Positions 44,673-53,186 of a stretch of 64,000 nt of DNA are shown here, piece by piece. The DNA comes from Methanolobus sp. (GTDB lineage: Archaea > Halobacteriota > Methanosarcinia > Methanosarcinales > Methanosarcinaceae), in the NCBI GenBank assembly GCA_029762595.1, contig JARVGJ010000010.1:1-64000 (forward strand), given 5' to 3'. Position numbers and translations under genes: made by a program. The notes beneath the pieces were generated by a model. It was not told the origin of the DNA and did not search any database. It was given only the letters and a program-made list of their open reading frames with translations. How positions within the stretch are numbered: the stretch's first letter is position 1; each line of letters begins with the position of its first letter.

Positions 44673-45919
44673 ATCGCCTCCGTGATCCTTTTAAGTATCT
44701 CCTGGTCAGATAGTCTGTCACTATCAAATATCTTTTTTAATTCTACCTCCACACCGTCCATACGAATGGCAGTGCCTCCGGATTCAACTCCACCCAGTGC
44801 GCAGGGTATTGTCACAGCTGACCTGCTGGTTGTAAGGTTATTGCAGGGGTCGATGGTTATGAGTGGAATGTCTGCAAGATGGCGGGCAATCGACAGAGGC
44901 AGGCTTGAGAGCGGATCAGAGCCAATGATAAGTGCGGCATCGATATTTTTGTTCCTGAGAACTTCGACCACCGAGTTTTCGGGGCCATGTGCAAGCTCTT
45001 TGGAGTCGCCATCAAACTTCAGGCGGTTGATATATCCTGTTTCTGCAAAGAGGTTATGGTTAAAACCCCTCATATTGTACTGACCCACCATGGGGATCAG
45101 ATGAAAGTCTGAAAACTCGTTGAGCTTGTCCATCAGCGCGAAAAGAGGGTCAAGTTCTTCAAGCGAATAGACAAGTCCAAGGCCTACAAAGATAGCACCG
45201 AACTTTGCTTTTTTCATTATGTTGCTAAGTCCCAGTATCCTTTTGCTGTCAAGATCAAAGGATGTCTTTGGCACTTTCCCGGAAAGGGCATTGGTAAGAG
45301 CTGCCATAAACTCTGCATCCCCGCCAGCCGGTAACTGATAGAAGCGTTCATCTTTACATATAATGGCAGTTTCGGACTTCCTTATATCGATCGTTATGGC
45401 TTTCCTGTCCTCTTCCCATCCCCTCTGGCGCTCCTTACCCCGGGGGAAATAGGAATACCTGGAAAGATGACGCGGATGTGAATTTGAAGGATCAGCTCCC
45501 CAGAAGACAATAACATCGGCCTTGTGACGCACATCATCAAGAGTGCATGTCCTGAGTCTTTCCTGCAGTATAGCCTCAACTATCGGCCCCTGGCAGAATG
45601 AGGAGGTGTCGTCAATGTATGCACCTGTCTTCCTTGCAAGACCAATGGATATTTTCTGTGCCTCTGAGCTTGAATTCCCATGCCCGAATATCAGAGGGTT
45701 CTTTGCATCCCTGAGTATCGAAGCAGCCTTTGCAATAGCAGTATCCATGTCTGCTCCCTCAGCATCCACAGTACATTCAAGAGGCTCACTGCATCCTTTC
45801 ATGCGCGCCACACCTTTGCGGCATGCAGCATGCACCACGGTCACCTTATCGCCTTCAGTTTCAACCTCTATATCGTCACAGAGAAGTGCACAACCTGTAC
45901 ACACATAATATTCACTCAA
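44669..45919 (-). CDS. fwdB: Formylmethanofuran dehydrogenase subunit B
   Basis: 416 residues, the usual size. It binds a [4Fe-4S] cluster at its N terminus (VCTGCALLCDD and Cys33/Cys43 in AACRKGVARMKGC) and bis-molybdopterin with Mo or W. The metal ligand is Cys in SSFCQGP; there is no selenocysteine codon. The start is TTG with GGTGATC just upstream, since no ATG is available. FwdA and FwdC are not adjacent, so the enzyme must be completed by genes elsewhere. It lies after the 3-cluster Fe-S protein and FTR-like genes on the same strand. Confidence 0.93.
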   Translation of the reverse strand: MSEYYVCTGCALLCDDIEVETEGDKVTVVHAACRKGVARMKGCSEPLECTVDAEGADMDTAIAKAASILRDAKNPLIFGHGNSSSEAQKISIGLARKTGAYIDDTSSFCQGPIVEAILQERLRTCTLDDVRHKADVIVFWGADPSNSHPRHLSRYSYFPRGKERQRGWEEDRKAITIDIRKSETAIICKDERFYQLPAGGDAEFMAALTNALSGKVPKTSFDLDSKRILGLSNIMKKAKFGAIFVGLGLVYSLEELDPLFALMDKLNEFSDFHLIPMVGQYNMRGFNHNLFAETGYINRLKFDGDSKELAHGPENSVVEVLRNKNIDAALIIGSDPLSSLPLSIARHLADIPLITIDPCNNLTTSRSAVTIPCALGGVESGGTAIRMDGVEVELKKIFDSDRLSDQEILKRITEAI

Positions 45920-45969
45920 ATGATCACCACATTATTGGATTAAACAATATTTAATAAGGAACATAGCAA

Positions 45970-46431
45970 TCAAACGAACTCAATTGCCTTTGTCGGACAT
46001 GTATCTATGCAGGCAACACAAAGGATCCTGTTCTCACCGAAGCGCCGGCACTCTTGCACATTCCTGGCCTTGACAACACCATCCTCTACCTTAAAGATCA
46101 CTTTATCAGAAGTTGGTGCCTTTCCGCTGCCCGCACCAAGCGGGTCGTTGGCTACATTGACAGGACACGCAACAACACAATTACCACAGCCTATACACTT
46201 TTCATCATGAACTATAAGGCCTGTATCAGTAACACCATCCACGGGTGTTATCATTGAGGAGAGCTTCTCATAGCCTGACTTATATTTTGCCTCATTGACA
46301 AGAGGCGGGCAATCATCAACCGTTACCTTGCGTGCCAGCAGGTCAACGGCAAACGCCATACACGTACTTTTGCCACATTCCTTACAATTGGTTTTTGGGA
46401 GCAACTGGTATATTTCCATTACACTGGCCAT
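45970..46431 (-). CDS. Three-cluster Fe-S protein (ACS-gamma-like Cys domain plus 2[4Fe-4S])
   Basis: 153 residues. Residues 1-45 hold Cys16, Cys19, Cys24 and Cys41 in the C-x2-C-x4-C-x16-C arrangement found in the corrinoid Fe-S (CdhE/AcsC) proteins and related reductases (KTNCKECGKSTCMAF). Then two ferredoxin clusters follow (CIGCGNCVVACP; Cys128 with CVACIDTCP). It is probably the electron-transfer partner of FwdBD, in the role of FwdG/FwdF. GGTGAT precedes the ATG at 46431. Confidence 0.88.
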   Translation of the reverse strand: MASVMEIYQLLPKTNCKECGKSTCMAFAVDLLARKVTVDDCPPLVNEAKYKSGYEKLSSMITPVDGVTDTGLIVHDEKCIGCGNCVVACPVNVANDPLGAGSGKAPTSDKVIFKVEDGVVKARNVQECRRFGENRILCVACIDTCPTKAIEFV

Positions 46432-46520
46432 TATTATCACCTATCCGGATGCAAGCCATCGATGAATTCATAAATCTAATGAACGTTTTTCTGTTCTTCC
46501 TGAACTTCCTGCAGACCAAA

Positions 46521-46799
46521 TCAAACCCTGAAGAACAAAGAACAATGGCAGTTACCCTCTGTGTCGATCTCTTCATGATGGTAGATGCAGGGACAGATTA
46601 TCTTGCGATCCAGTTCCGCATCACCGGTGCGCAGTCTGCAGGGACAGTATTGTTTCCCATATTCATGCTTGTTCCTGGCAAGGCCCTCAATTACCATCTG
46701 GAGCATTTCTTCATCCGGGTTAAGTATGAAACCTTTTTTCTTTGCATAATTTGATGCCCATTCATGCGTTTTTTCCATAATAGGTGCAAGTTCTGTCAT
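46521..46799 (-). CDS. Ferredoxin:thioredoxin reductase catalytic-chain-like protein
   Basis: 92 residues. The six conserved Cys of the FTR beta chain are present as CPCR (52, 54), CPC (69, 71) and CHCSLF (84, 86), which hold the [4Fe-4S] cluster and the active-site disulfide that passes electrons from ferredoxin to thioredoxin-like proteins. Start at 46799 with GGAGG; an upstream ATG at 46820 is the ribosome-site region itself. First gene of the block ending in fwdD. No variable chain is nearby, which is normal for archaea. Confidence 0.92.
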   Translation of the reverse strand: MTELAPIMEKTHEWASNYAKKKGFILNPDEEMLQMVIEGLARNKHEYGKQYCPCRLRTGDAELDRKIICPCIYHHEEIDTEGNCHCSLFFRV

Positions 46800-46956
46800 A
46801 AATGACCTCCGATATAGCATATTATAAGTATAAAAGAGATATTAAGGATATCATTATTTATCTATTTCCCACAACATCATAACAGTGCTTTCATCATCCG
46901 GGACCCGGATAAAAATGAGCATAAAAAAATTGGTCTGTAGGCAGATGCACGCCTGC

Positions 46957-47295
46957 TCAGACCATCTTTGTCTGCTCTGTCTGGCGTGGCACCTTTACTA
47001 CAAGAAAACGAAAGACCCCATCACTTTCATTCATCAGTCTGTGAGGGATCTTTGCAGGACTGTCTACAAGCATGTCCTTTGTCACTGTTTGCTGCTCGTC
47101 GCCTATCTCAACGATCCCCTCACCCTCTAAGATGTAAAAGAAAACATCCACAGGTGTGGAATGCTTCTTCAGTGCATCCCCGGGACCAAGTTCCATGTGC
47201 ATGACCTGGGCATGCTCGGTATCATAGAGCCTGTGCACGGTAACACCGTGCGGGTTGTCCTTTTTCTCTGCATCCTTATAACTTATAATTCTCAT
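46957..47295 (-). CDS. Cupin-domain protein
   Basis: 112 residues, single small cupin: LGPGDALKKHSTPVDVFFYILEG... (metal-site region with only one clear His here), ... VDSPAKIPHRLMNES (second motif with His). A small metal-binding or sensing role is possible; the substrate is unknown. AGGAGG precedes the ATG. It is 48 bases before hcp on the other side and shares its direction. Confidence 0.85.
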   Translation of the reverse strand: MRIISYKDAEKKDNPHGVTVHRLYDTEHAQVMHMELGPGDALKKHSTPVDVFFYILEGEGIVEIGDEQQTVTKDMLVDSPAKIPHRLMNESDGVFRFLVVKVPRQTEQTKMV

Positions 47296-47343
47296 CGCAT
47301 TCCTCCTCTGGAAGATATATTTATTCTGAATTTATCAAAATAT

Positions 47344-49029
47344 TTAAAGAAGGACTTTTAGGTCCTCCTCAACTGTGGAGTTTGGCCTGATATTGAAGTT
47401 CTCAACCAGTACATTGAGAACATTGGGTGAGACAAATGCCGGCAGTGTGGGACCAAGCATGATATTCCTGACACCAAGGCTTAGCAGTGCAAGGAGGACA
47501 AGGACGGCCTTTTGTTCATACCACGCTATATTGTATACAACCGGCAGATCGTTTATGTCCTCAAGACCGAATGCTTCGGCAAGTTTCTGTGCGATCACTA
47601 CCAGGGAGTAGCAGTCATTACACTGGCCCGCATCGATGACCCTGGGTATCCCGCCAATGCCACCAAGTGCAAGTTTGTTGTAGCGGTATTTTGCACACCC
47701 TGCAGTGAGTATAACACTATCTTGTGGAAGCGCCTCTGCAAAGTCTGTGTAGTAGTTTCTCTCCTTATGCCTGCCATCACAGCCTGCCATGACCACGAAC
47801 TTCTTTATATGGCCTGCCTTGACCGCATCGACGATCTTATCTGCAACGGAGAGTGCAGACACATGTGCAAAGCCACCCATTATAGTGCCTTCCTCAAGCT
47901 TCTGTGGTGCATTGCATGTCTTTGCCTGCTCAATGATCGCGGAGAAATCCTTGCCGCCATCCTCACTGGCATTAATGTGAGCCACACCGTCAAAGCCGAC
48001 AACACCGGTGGTGTATATGCGGTCGATGTATGTATCTTTCGGAGGGACTATACAGTTAGTGGTCATAAGTATGGGACCATTGAACTTCTCAAACTCCTCT
48101 TTCTGCTTCCACCATGAGCCACCATAATTGCCCACGAAGTTATCATATTTCTTAAACGCAGGATATGAATTTGCAGGAAGCATCTCCCCATGGGTATAGA
48201 CATCCACACCAGTGTCCCTGGTCTGTTCAAGAAGCTGAGCAAGGTCATGCAGATCATGTCCGCTGATAAGTATTGCCGGATTATCCCTAACACCGATATT
48301 AACTGCAGTAGGCTCAGGATTGCCATAGGTAGTGGTGTTGGCCTTATCAAGCAGTGCCATGGTAGTTACACCAACTGAGCCACATTCCAGTACCATTGGG
48401 ACCAGCTCATCAATACCCGTGTTATCGTCCATGGTTGCCAGGAGTGCCTTTTCCATAAAGGCCATGATCTTATCATCCTTATATCCAAGGACATTTGCGT
48501 GGTGGGCATATGCAGCCATGCCTTTAAGACCATAGATGAGCAATTCCCTGAGGGAGCGGATGTCCTCGTTGTCTGTGGCCAGGACTCCGGTATCTATACT
48601 GTCCAGCGTCTGTGGAGTGACCTTGGCCATGACCGGTATATCCTCACCTGCATTGGGACTTGCACCAAGTAGCTTTTCCTTTATCCATCTGGGGAAAGAG
48701 GATCCTGAGTTCTCATTGATCACCTTTGCATCCATGAGTTTCTTCTTGATGCCGTCCTTGATCACAAAACCTTCGTTTATATAACGTTCAATGTCAGCCT
48801 TGCTGAAATTGGTATTCGTGACCGTGGCAAAAAGCCCGTCAAGGATAAACTCATCAGTCCTTGCATCGTCCAGGCCATTTGCCCTTGCTTTTGAATTGTA
48901 GAACGCGATACTCTTCAGGACATAGATAAGGTCATCCTGCAGGTCCGCAACATCAGCTTTCTTTCCACACACGCCGTTCTTAGTACAGGCAGTTCCATTT
49001 GAAGTTTCTTCACACTGATAACAGTACAT
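47344..49029 (-). CDS. hcp: Hybrid-cluster protein (hydroxylamine reductase-type)
   Basis: About 561 residues. The N terminus MYCYQCEET...[11 protein letters not shown] has Cys3, 6, 15 and 21 for the [4Fe-4S] or [4Fe-3S] cluster. The hybrid Fe-S-O cluster ligands lie in the C-terminal half ([44 protein letters not shown]). Hcp proteins reduce NO or hydroxylamine under nitrosative stress. ATG 49029 fits the family start. It is divergent from the HdrA-MvhD gene. Confidence 0.95.
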   Translation of the reverse strand: MYCYQCEETSNGTACTKNGVCGKKADVADLQDDLIYVLKSIAFYNSKARANGLDDARTDEFILDGLFATVTNTNFSKADIERYINEGFVIKDGIKKKLMDAKVINENSGSSFPRWIKEKLLGASPNAGEDIPVMAKVTPQTLDSIDTGVLATDNEDIRSLRELLIYGLKGMAAYAHHANVLGYKDDKIMAFMEKALLATMDDNTGIDELVPMVLECGSVGVTTMALLDKANTTTYGNPEPTAVNIGVRDNPAILISGHDLHDLAQLLEQTRDTGVDVYTHGEMLPANSYPAFKKYDNFVGNYGGSWWKQKEEFEKFNGPILMTTNCIVPPKDTYIDRIYTTGVVGFDGVAHINASEDGGKDFSAIIEQAKTCNAPQKLEEGTIMGGFAHVSALSVADKIVDAVKAGHIKKFVVMAGCDGRHKERNYYTDFAEALPQDSVILTAGCAKYRYNKLALGGIGGIPRVIDAGQCNDCYSLVVIAQKLAEAFGLEDINDLPVVYNIAWYEQKAVLVLLALLSLGVRNIMLGPTLPAFVSPNVLNVLVENFNIRPNSTVEEDLKVLL

Positions 49030-49254
49030 TCTATTCACCATGCTTCCTATATTTGATATCTTTTTGATACTGCTATATTGTACATGATTGCATATAAGTG
49101 GAAGAGTTTCCAGTTGGATACTTGAAAATAAAAAGTGTTATTAATTTACAGGCCAAGAACTTAAAACGAAAATCCTTTTTATTGGTTTTTCGCCATCCAT
49201 CCAAAACTATATCTTCAACCAGGTCATCATTTCCTGCTGTAAGGAGCCATCTAT

Positions 49255-51609
49255 ATGCGAATCGGAGTATACATCTGCCATTGCGGGCTGAATATCGCAC
49301 ACACCATAAATGTCAGTTCACTGCAGGATAGGGTCAGCAAACTGGACGGGGTTGCAGTGGCAAAGGACATACAGTTCATGTGTTCCGATTCTGGTCAGGA
49401 ATCAATTGTCACGGACATTCAGGAACATGACCTGAACCATATACTTGTGGCGGCCTGTTCCCCGCATCTTCATGAACAGACATTCAAACGCGTTCTTGAA
49501 AAGGCAGGTCTCAATCCTTTCATGCTGGAAATGGTCAATATCCGTGAGCAGTGCTCCTGGGTGCACATGGAAGACCCTCAGATGGCAACCTGCAAGGCAC
49601 TCGACCTTATAAGGATGGGTATAGCCAGGCTCAAACTGCTGGACCCGCTGCAGCTTAAAAAAGTTCCTGTGACAAAGGATGTGCTAATCATTGGCGGTGG
49701 TGTTGCGGGAATCGAGGCGGCTCTGACACTTGCCAGCTCAGGCCATAAGGTTCATATGGTGGAAAAGGAGCCCACGATCGGCGGGAAGATGGCACTGCTC
49801 AATGAGGTCTTTCCCACCAATGACTGTTCCATCTGTGTGCTTGCACCCAAGATGACAGACGTGAACCAGCATCCCAACATCGATCTTATCACAATGGCAG
49901 AGGTAAAAGAAATAACAGGGCCCGTGGGGAACTTCCACGTTACAGTTGCCAGAAAACCCAGATACGTCATAGAGGACAGGTGCAAGGGCTGTGTGGATGA
50001 GTGCGGACGGGTCTGTCCGGTGGAAGTGCCAAACAGGTTCGATTACGGACTTGGGAAGACAAAGGCCATCAATATGCCAATCCCACAGGCTGTGCCCCAA
50101 ATAGTTTACATCGATAGCGAGTACTGCGTTGGCTGCGGGCTGTGCAAACAGGCATGTCCCGCCGATGCGATAGACTATCACCAGCATGAGGAAACTATAG
50201 AATTCACTGTGGGTGCAGTCATCCTTGCAACCGGATACAGCCTCTTTGATGCCTCCCGCAAGCAGGAATATGGACATGGTATCTACCCGGACGTGGTAAC
50301 GAACATGGAAATTGAGCGTCTGCTCAATGCCGCCGGTCCGACGCGGGGCAAAGTGCTTTGTCCTTCAACCAGGGAAATACCACAGAAAGTGTCTTTCATC
50401 CAGTGTGTCGGCTCCAGGGACGAACAGGTGGGTAATCCGTATTGTTCAAAGGTCTGCTGCATGGCCAGCATGAAAAATGCACAACTGCTCAGGGAACGTT
50501 ATCCTGATATTGACATAAGCATCCATTACATCGACATACGTGCATCAGGAGAGATGTACGAGGAATATTACATACGTAGCCAGGAGATGGGCATCAACTT
50601 CATCCGGGGTAGGGTAGGTGAGATACTGCAGGATGGCCAGGGCAAACTTAACCTGCGTTATGAGGACACGCTCACCGGAGAGATCTTTGAGGAGCAAACA
50701 GACATGGTTGTCCTTGCAACGGGTATGGAATCCACAGCCGATGCTGCCAGACTATCCAGAGTGCTCAACCTCACAAGACGCGCCGACCGCTTCTTTTCAA
50801 TAGCCCATCCAAAGATGCGGCCGGTAGATTCGCATGTGAAAGGAATATACATAGCAGGCTGCGCATCCGGTCCAAAAGAGATACAGGTATCCATTTCCCA
50901 GGGAAGTGCGGCTGCTGCCAAGGCGATGCAGCTGCTCTCGAAGGGTGAGCTGGAAATGGATCCGCTCAGTGCCCATGTCAACCCTGATAAATGCATAGGC
51001 TGCGGTATTTGCGTGGACACATGCAAGTTCAATAAAATAAGCCTGATCGAGCGCAAGGCCGTGGTCGATGAACTCTCCTGCATGGGTTGCGGTGCCTGCA
51101 GTGCATCATGTCCTGCCGATGCAATATGGATGCGTAACAGCACCGATGAACAGATAATAGCCCAGATACATGCAGCCACAGAGGTCCGGTCGGAGTTCCC
51201 GCTCATTGTCGCATTTCTTTGTAACTGGTGCAGCTACACCTGTGCAGACCTTGCCGGCACATCACGCATACAATATCCCACCAATATCCGCGTGATCCGT
51301 GTCATGTGTGCCGGACGCGTGGATCCTTCATTTGTGCTCGAAGCACTTGAAAGCGGTGCTGATGGTGTGCTCGTTGCAGGATGCCGCCTGGGGGAGTGCC
51401 ACTACATCTTTGCCAATTATAATGCAAAACACAGAATGGAAACCCTGAAAGAAATACTGCATGACGTTGGTATCGATCCGGGGCGCCTTAAAGTGGAATG
51501 GATATCCGCCTCAGAAGGAGAAAGATTTGCAAACTCCATCGAGGACTTTGTAGGATACCTTGAAAAAATAGGCCCTATAGGTTCTGAGCTCAGGGAGGAA
51601 GAACTGTGA
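49255..51609 (+). CDS. hdrA: HdrA-MvhD fusion (HdrA2-type heterodisulfide reductase subunit)
   Basis: 784 residues. Residues 1-645 are HdrA: an N-terminal Cys box (CHCGLNIAHTI), FAD-binding VLIIGGGVAGIEAAL with EKEPTIGGKMA, TNDCSICVLAPKM, and several [4Fe-4S] motifs (CKGCVDECGRVCPVEVPN, CVGCGLCKQACPADA, CIGCGICVDTCKF, CMGCGACSASCPADA). Residues about 645-784 are a fused MvhD domain (CNWCSYTCADLAG, GCRLGECHY). This is the organisation of HdrA2 of Methanosarcina, described as accepting electrons from F420H2. AAGGAG precedes the ATG. Coupled by a GTGA overlap to the polyferredoxin. Confidence 0.95.
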   Translation: MRIGVYICHCGLNIAHTINVSSLQDRVSKLDGVAVAKDIQFMCSDSGQESIVTDIQEHDLNHILVAACSPHLHEQTFKRVLEKAGLNPFMLEMVNIREQCSWVHMEDPQMATCKALDLIRMGIARLKLLDPLQLKKVPVTKDVLIIGGGVAGIEAALTLASSGHKVHMVEKEPTIGGKMALLNEVFPTNDCSICVLAPKMTDVNQHPNIDLITMAEVKEITGPVGNFHVTVARKPRYVIEDRCKGCVDECGRVCPVEVPNRFDYGLGKTKAINMPIPQAVPQIVYIDSEYCVGCGLCKQACPADAIDYHQHEETIEFTVGAVILATGYSLFDASRKQEYGHGIYPDVVTNMEIERLLNAAGPTRGKVLCPSTREIPQKVSFIQCVGSRDEQVGNPYCSKVCCMASMKNAQLLRERYPDIDISIHYIDIRASGEMYEEYYIRSQEMGINFIRGRVGEILQDGQGKLNLRYEDTLTGEIFEEQTDMVVLATGMESTADAARLSRVLNLTRRADRFFSIAHPKMRPVDSHVKGIYIAGCASGPKEIQVSISQGSAAAAKAMQLLSKGELEMDPLSAHVNPDKCIGCGICVDTCKFNKISLIERKAVVDELSCMGCGACSASCPADAIWMRNSTDEQIIAQIHAATEVRSEFPLIVAFLCNWCSYTCADLAGTSRIQYPTNIRVIRVMCAGRVDPSFVLEALESGADGVLVAGCRLGECHYIFANYNAKHRMETLKEILHDVGIDPGRLKVEWISASEGERFANSIEDFVGYLEKIGPIGSELREEEL

Positions 51610-52901
51610 GCGATGAATGCAGGAAGGATTCCCTATGTGTGGATAAGGACATGGATATTGAAGGCTCCCACTTCATCTATCGCCAGATCAGCAACAAGTC
51701 CGTCAGGCTACTGGACTATGACTATAAAAGGTGCGTAGGCTGCGGTATATGTGTGGGGCTCTGTCCCACAAAAGCCCTTGAACTTGGACCCATGAAGGAG
51801 ATCTCCACAGGACTGGACGCACCACCTGTGATGATGGATCTTGAGAAGTGTACTTTCTGCTCCATGTGTGCCAATTTCTGCCCTGTGCATGCCTTTAGAA
51901 TGAGCAGCGAAGGTGAACTGCCGCAGAAGGAGGAGTTCCCGGGATATGACTCCTATGTGCTCATGAACGAGAAGTGCCTGCCCTGTGCACTCTGCCGGGC
52001 CGCATGTCCTGAGGATGCCATTGATGTGCAGTTCACTTTCCCGAAAAAAGAGCAGCTTGCCCCTTTTAAGGAAGGGTCTGAAGGTGAGATAGAGATAGAT
52101 ACCCAGAAGTGCAACTTCTGTGGCCTGTGTGCACAGTTCTGCGAGGCTTTCCTGCTGGTGGAGAAAGAAGCCACTCCAACCGACCTTCTCCCCTTTGAGC
52201 TGCTGCTGGTGGACGAGGACAAATGTGACTATTGTGTGATCTGCCAGGACCTGTGTCCCGAGGATGCCATTAAGGTAACCGGGGAAAAGAGAGGCGAAGC
52301 TCCTGAGATAGAAGGCATACTCACTGTCGATGAAGAAAAGTGTACACGCTGTACCTGGTGCCAGGCTGTCTGTCCTTATGATGCGGTGGACATAAAAAAG
52401 CAATTCGAAGGGGAGCTTGTCCTTGTGGAAGCAAATGTAGATAAATGTGACCCTCAGGGATGTCATGGCTGTTTTAATGTGTGTCCCTCACATTTGTGGT
52501 ACGTCCCGGAAAAAGGCGCAAAGATCGCTATCAAAGAAGATTACTGTACCTACTGTGGCGCATGTGTCAATGCATGCCCCAAGGACGTGATGAAGGTCTT
52601 GCGTACAAAAGTGAATCACACAGACATTCCCGACTCTCCCTGGGCAGGCCAGTGGCGGGATGCGGTTGATTCCATGGTCACAGGAAAGAGACACATTCCT
52701 GATACTTCCAGGACCCTTGAAGTTGCAAAGGAAGAACACCGGGAAACTGTGGAAGTGGAACTGCCCCATGTTGACGGAAAACTGCTCAAACTTGCAAGGA
52801 AGCGCATTGAAAAGGCAAAACCACTGCTGAGCAATGTGAAAAAAAGGAAATCGTTTGAGTGCGGGGGTCCCGAAGAGGTAAATGAGATAACCGGGGACTG
52901 A
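51606..52901 (+). CDS. Eight-cluster polyferredoxin
   Basis: 431 residues with eight [4Fe-4S] motifs: CVGCGICVGLCP, CTFCSMCANFCP, CLPCALCRAACP, CNFCGLCAQFCE, CDYCVICQDLCP, CTRCTWCQAVCP, CDPQGCHGCFNVCP (irregular spacing) and CTYCGACVNACP. This equals the cluster number of FwdF, the polyferredoxin of formylmethanofuran dehydrogenase. Starts with GTG overlapping the HdrA stop. Methanosarcina species also pair HdrA2 with a polyferredoxin (from memory). Probably an electron wire between HdrA and another complex, possibly FwdBD. Confidence 0.92.
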   Translation: MSDECRKDSLCVDKDMDIEGSHFIYRQISNKSVRLLDYDYKRCVGCGICVGLCPTKALELGPMKEISTGLDAPPVMMDLEKCTFCSMCANFCPVHAFRMSSEGELPQKEEFPGYDSYVLMNEKCLPCALCRAACPEDAIDVQFTFPKKEQLAPFKEGSEGEIEIDTQKCNFCGLCAQFCEAFLLVEKEATPTDLLPFELLLVDEDKCDYCVICQDLCPEDAIKVTGEKRGEAPEIEGILTVDEEKCTRCTWCQAVCPYDAVDIKKQFEGELVLVEANVDKCDPQGCHGCFNVCPSHLWYVPEKGAKIAIKEDYCTYCGACVNACPKDVMKVLRTKVNHTDIPDSPWAGQWRDAVDSMVTGKRHIPDTSRTLEVAKEEHRETVEVELPHVDGKLLKLARKRIEKAKPLLSNVKKRKSFECGGPEEVNEITGD

Positions 52902-52997
52902 AACAGGGATGATAAGGTACAAATACACATATCTGTCAGGTTATACCAAATCCTTCTATGAGACACTTATGGGAAGATGATATGCCTTTTAGACATA

Positions 52998-53186
52998 TCA
53001 GTGGCCCTGTGCATACTTTTCAGCAAGTATGGCTCTTTTCAGCTTGAACTGAACCCTTTGCCTGTCCCATTCATATTGTTCACCAAGGAACTTGATAAGT
53101 CTCTTCTTTGAAGCGCCTTTCAGTTCATTCTCAGCCATCAGCTCCTCAATAAAAGCTTTCTGCTCTTCCTTTTCCAGCTCGGGCAT
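52998..53186 (-). CDS. 62-residue protein ending the Hdr-Fdh-like operon
   Basis: 62 residues, entirely helical and highly charged (about 40 % Lys/Arg/Glu/Asp), with no Cys. GGAGGGATG overlaps the end of the upstream fdhA-like gene, whose stop is immediately adjacent; the frame is therefore translated in coupling. A helix pair (KEEQKAFIEELMAENELKG and KRLIKFLGEQYEWDRQ) is plausible. No family recognised; perhaps a small subunit or assembly factor. Confidence 0.75.
   Translation of the reverse strand: MPELEKEEQKAFIEELMAENELKGASKKRLIKFLGEQYEWDRQRVQFKLKRAILAEKYAQGH

Noticed and set aside
51708-52466. 252-codon minus-strand frame opposite the polyferredoxin
   Set aside because: Shadow of the regular Cys-rich coding sequence; the plus-strand frame has eight cluster motifs.
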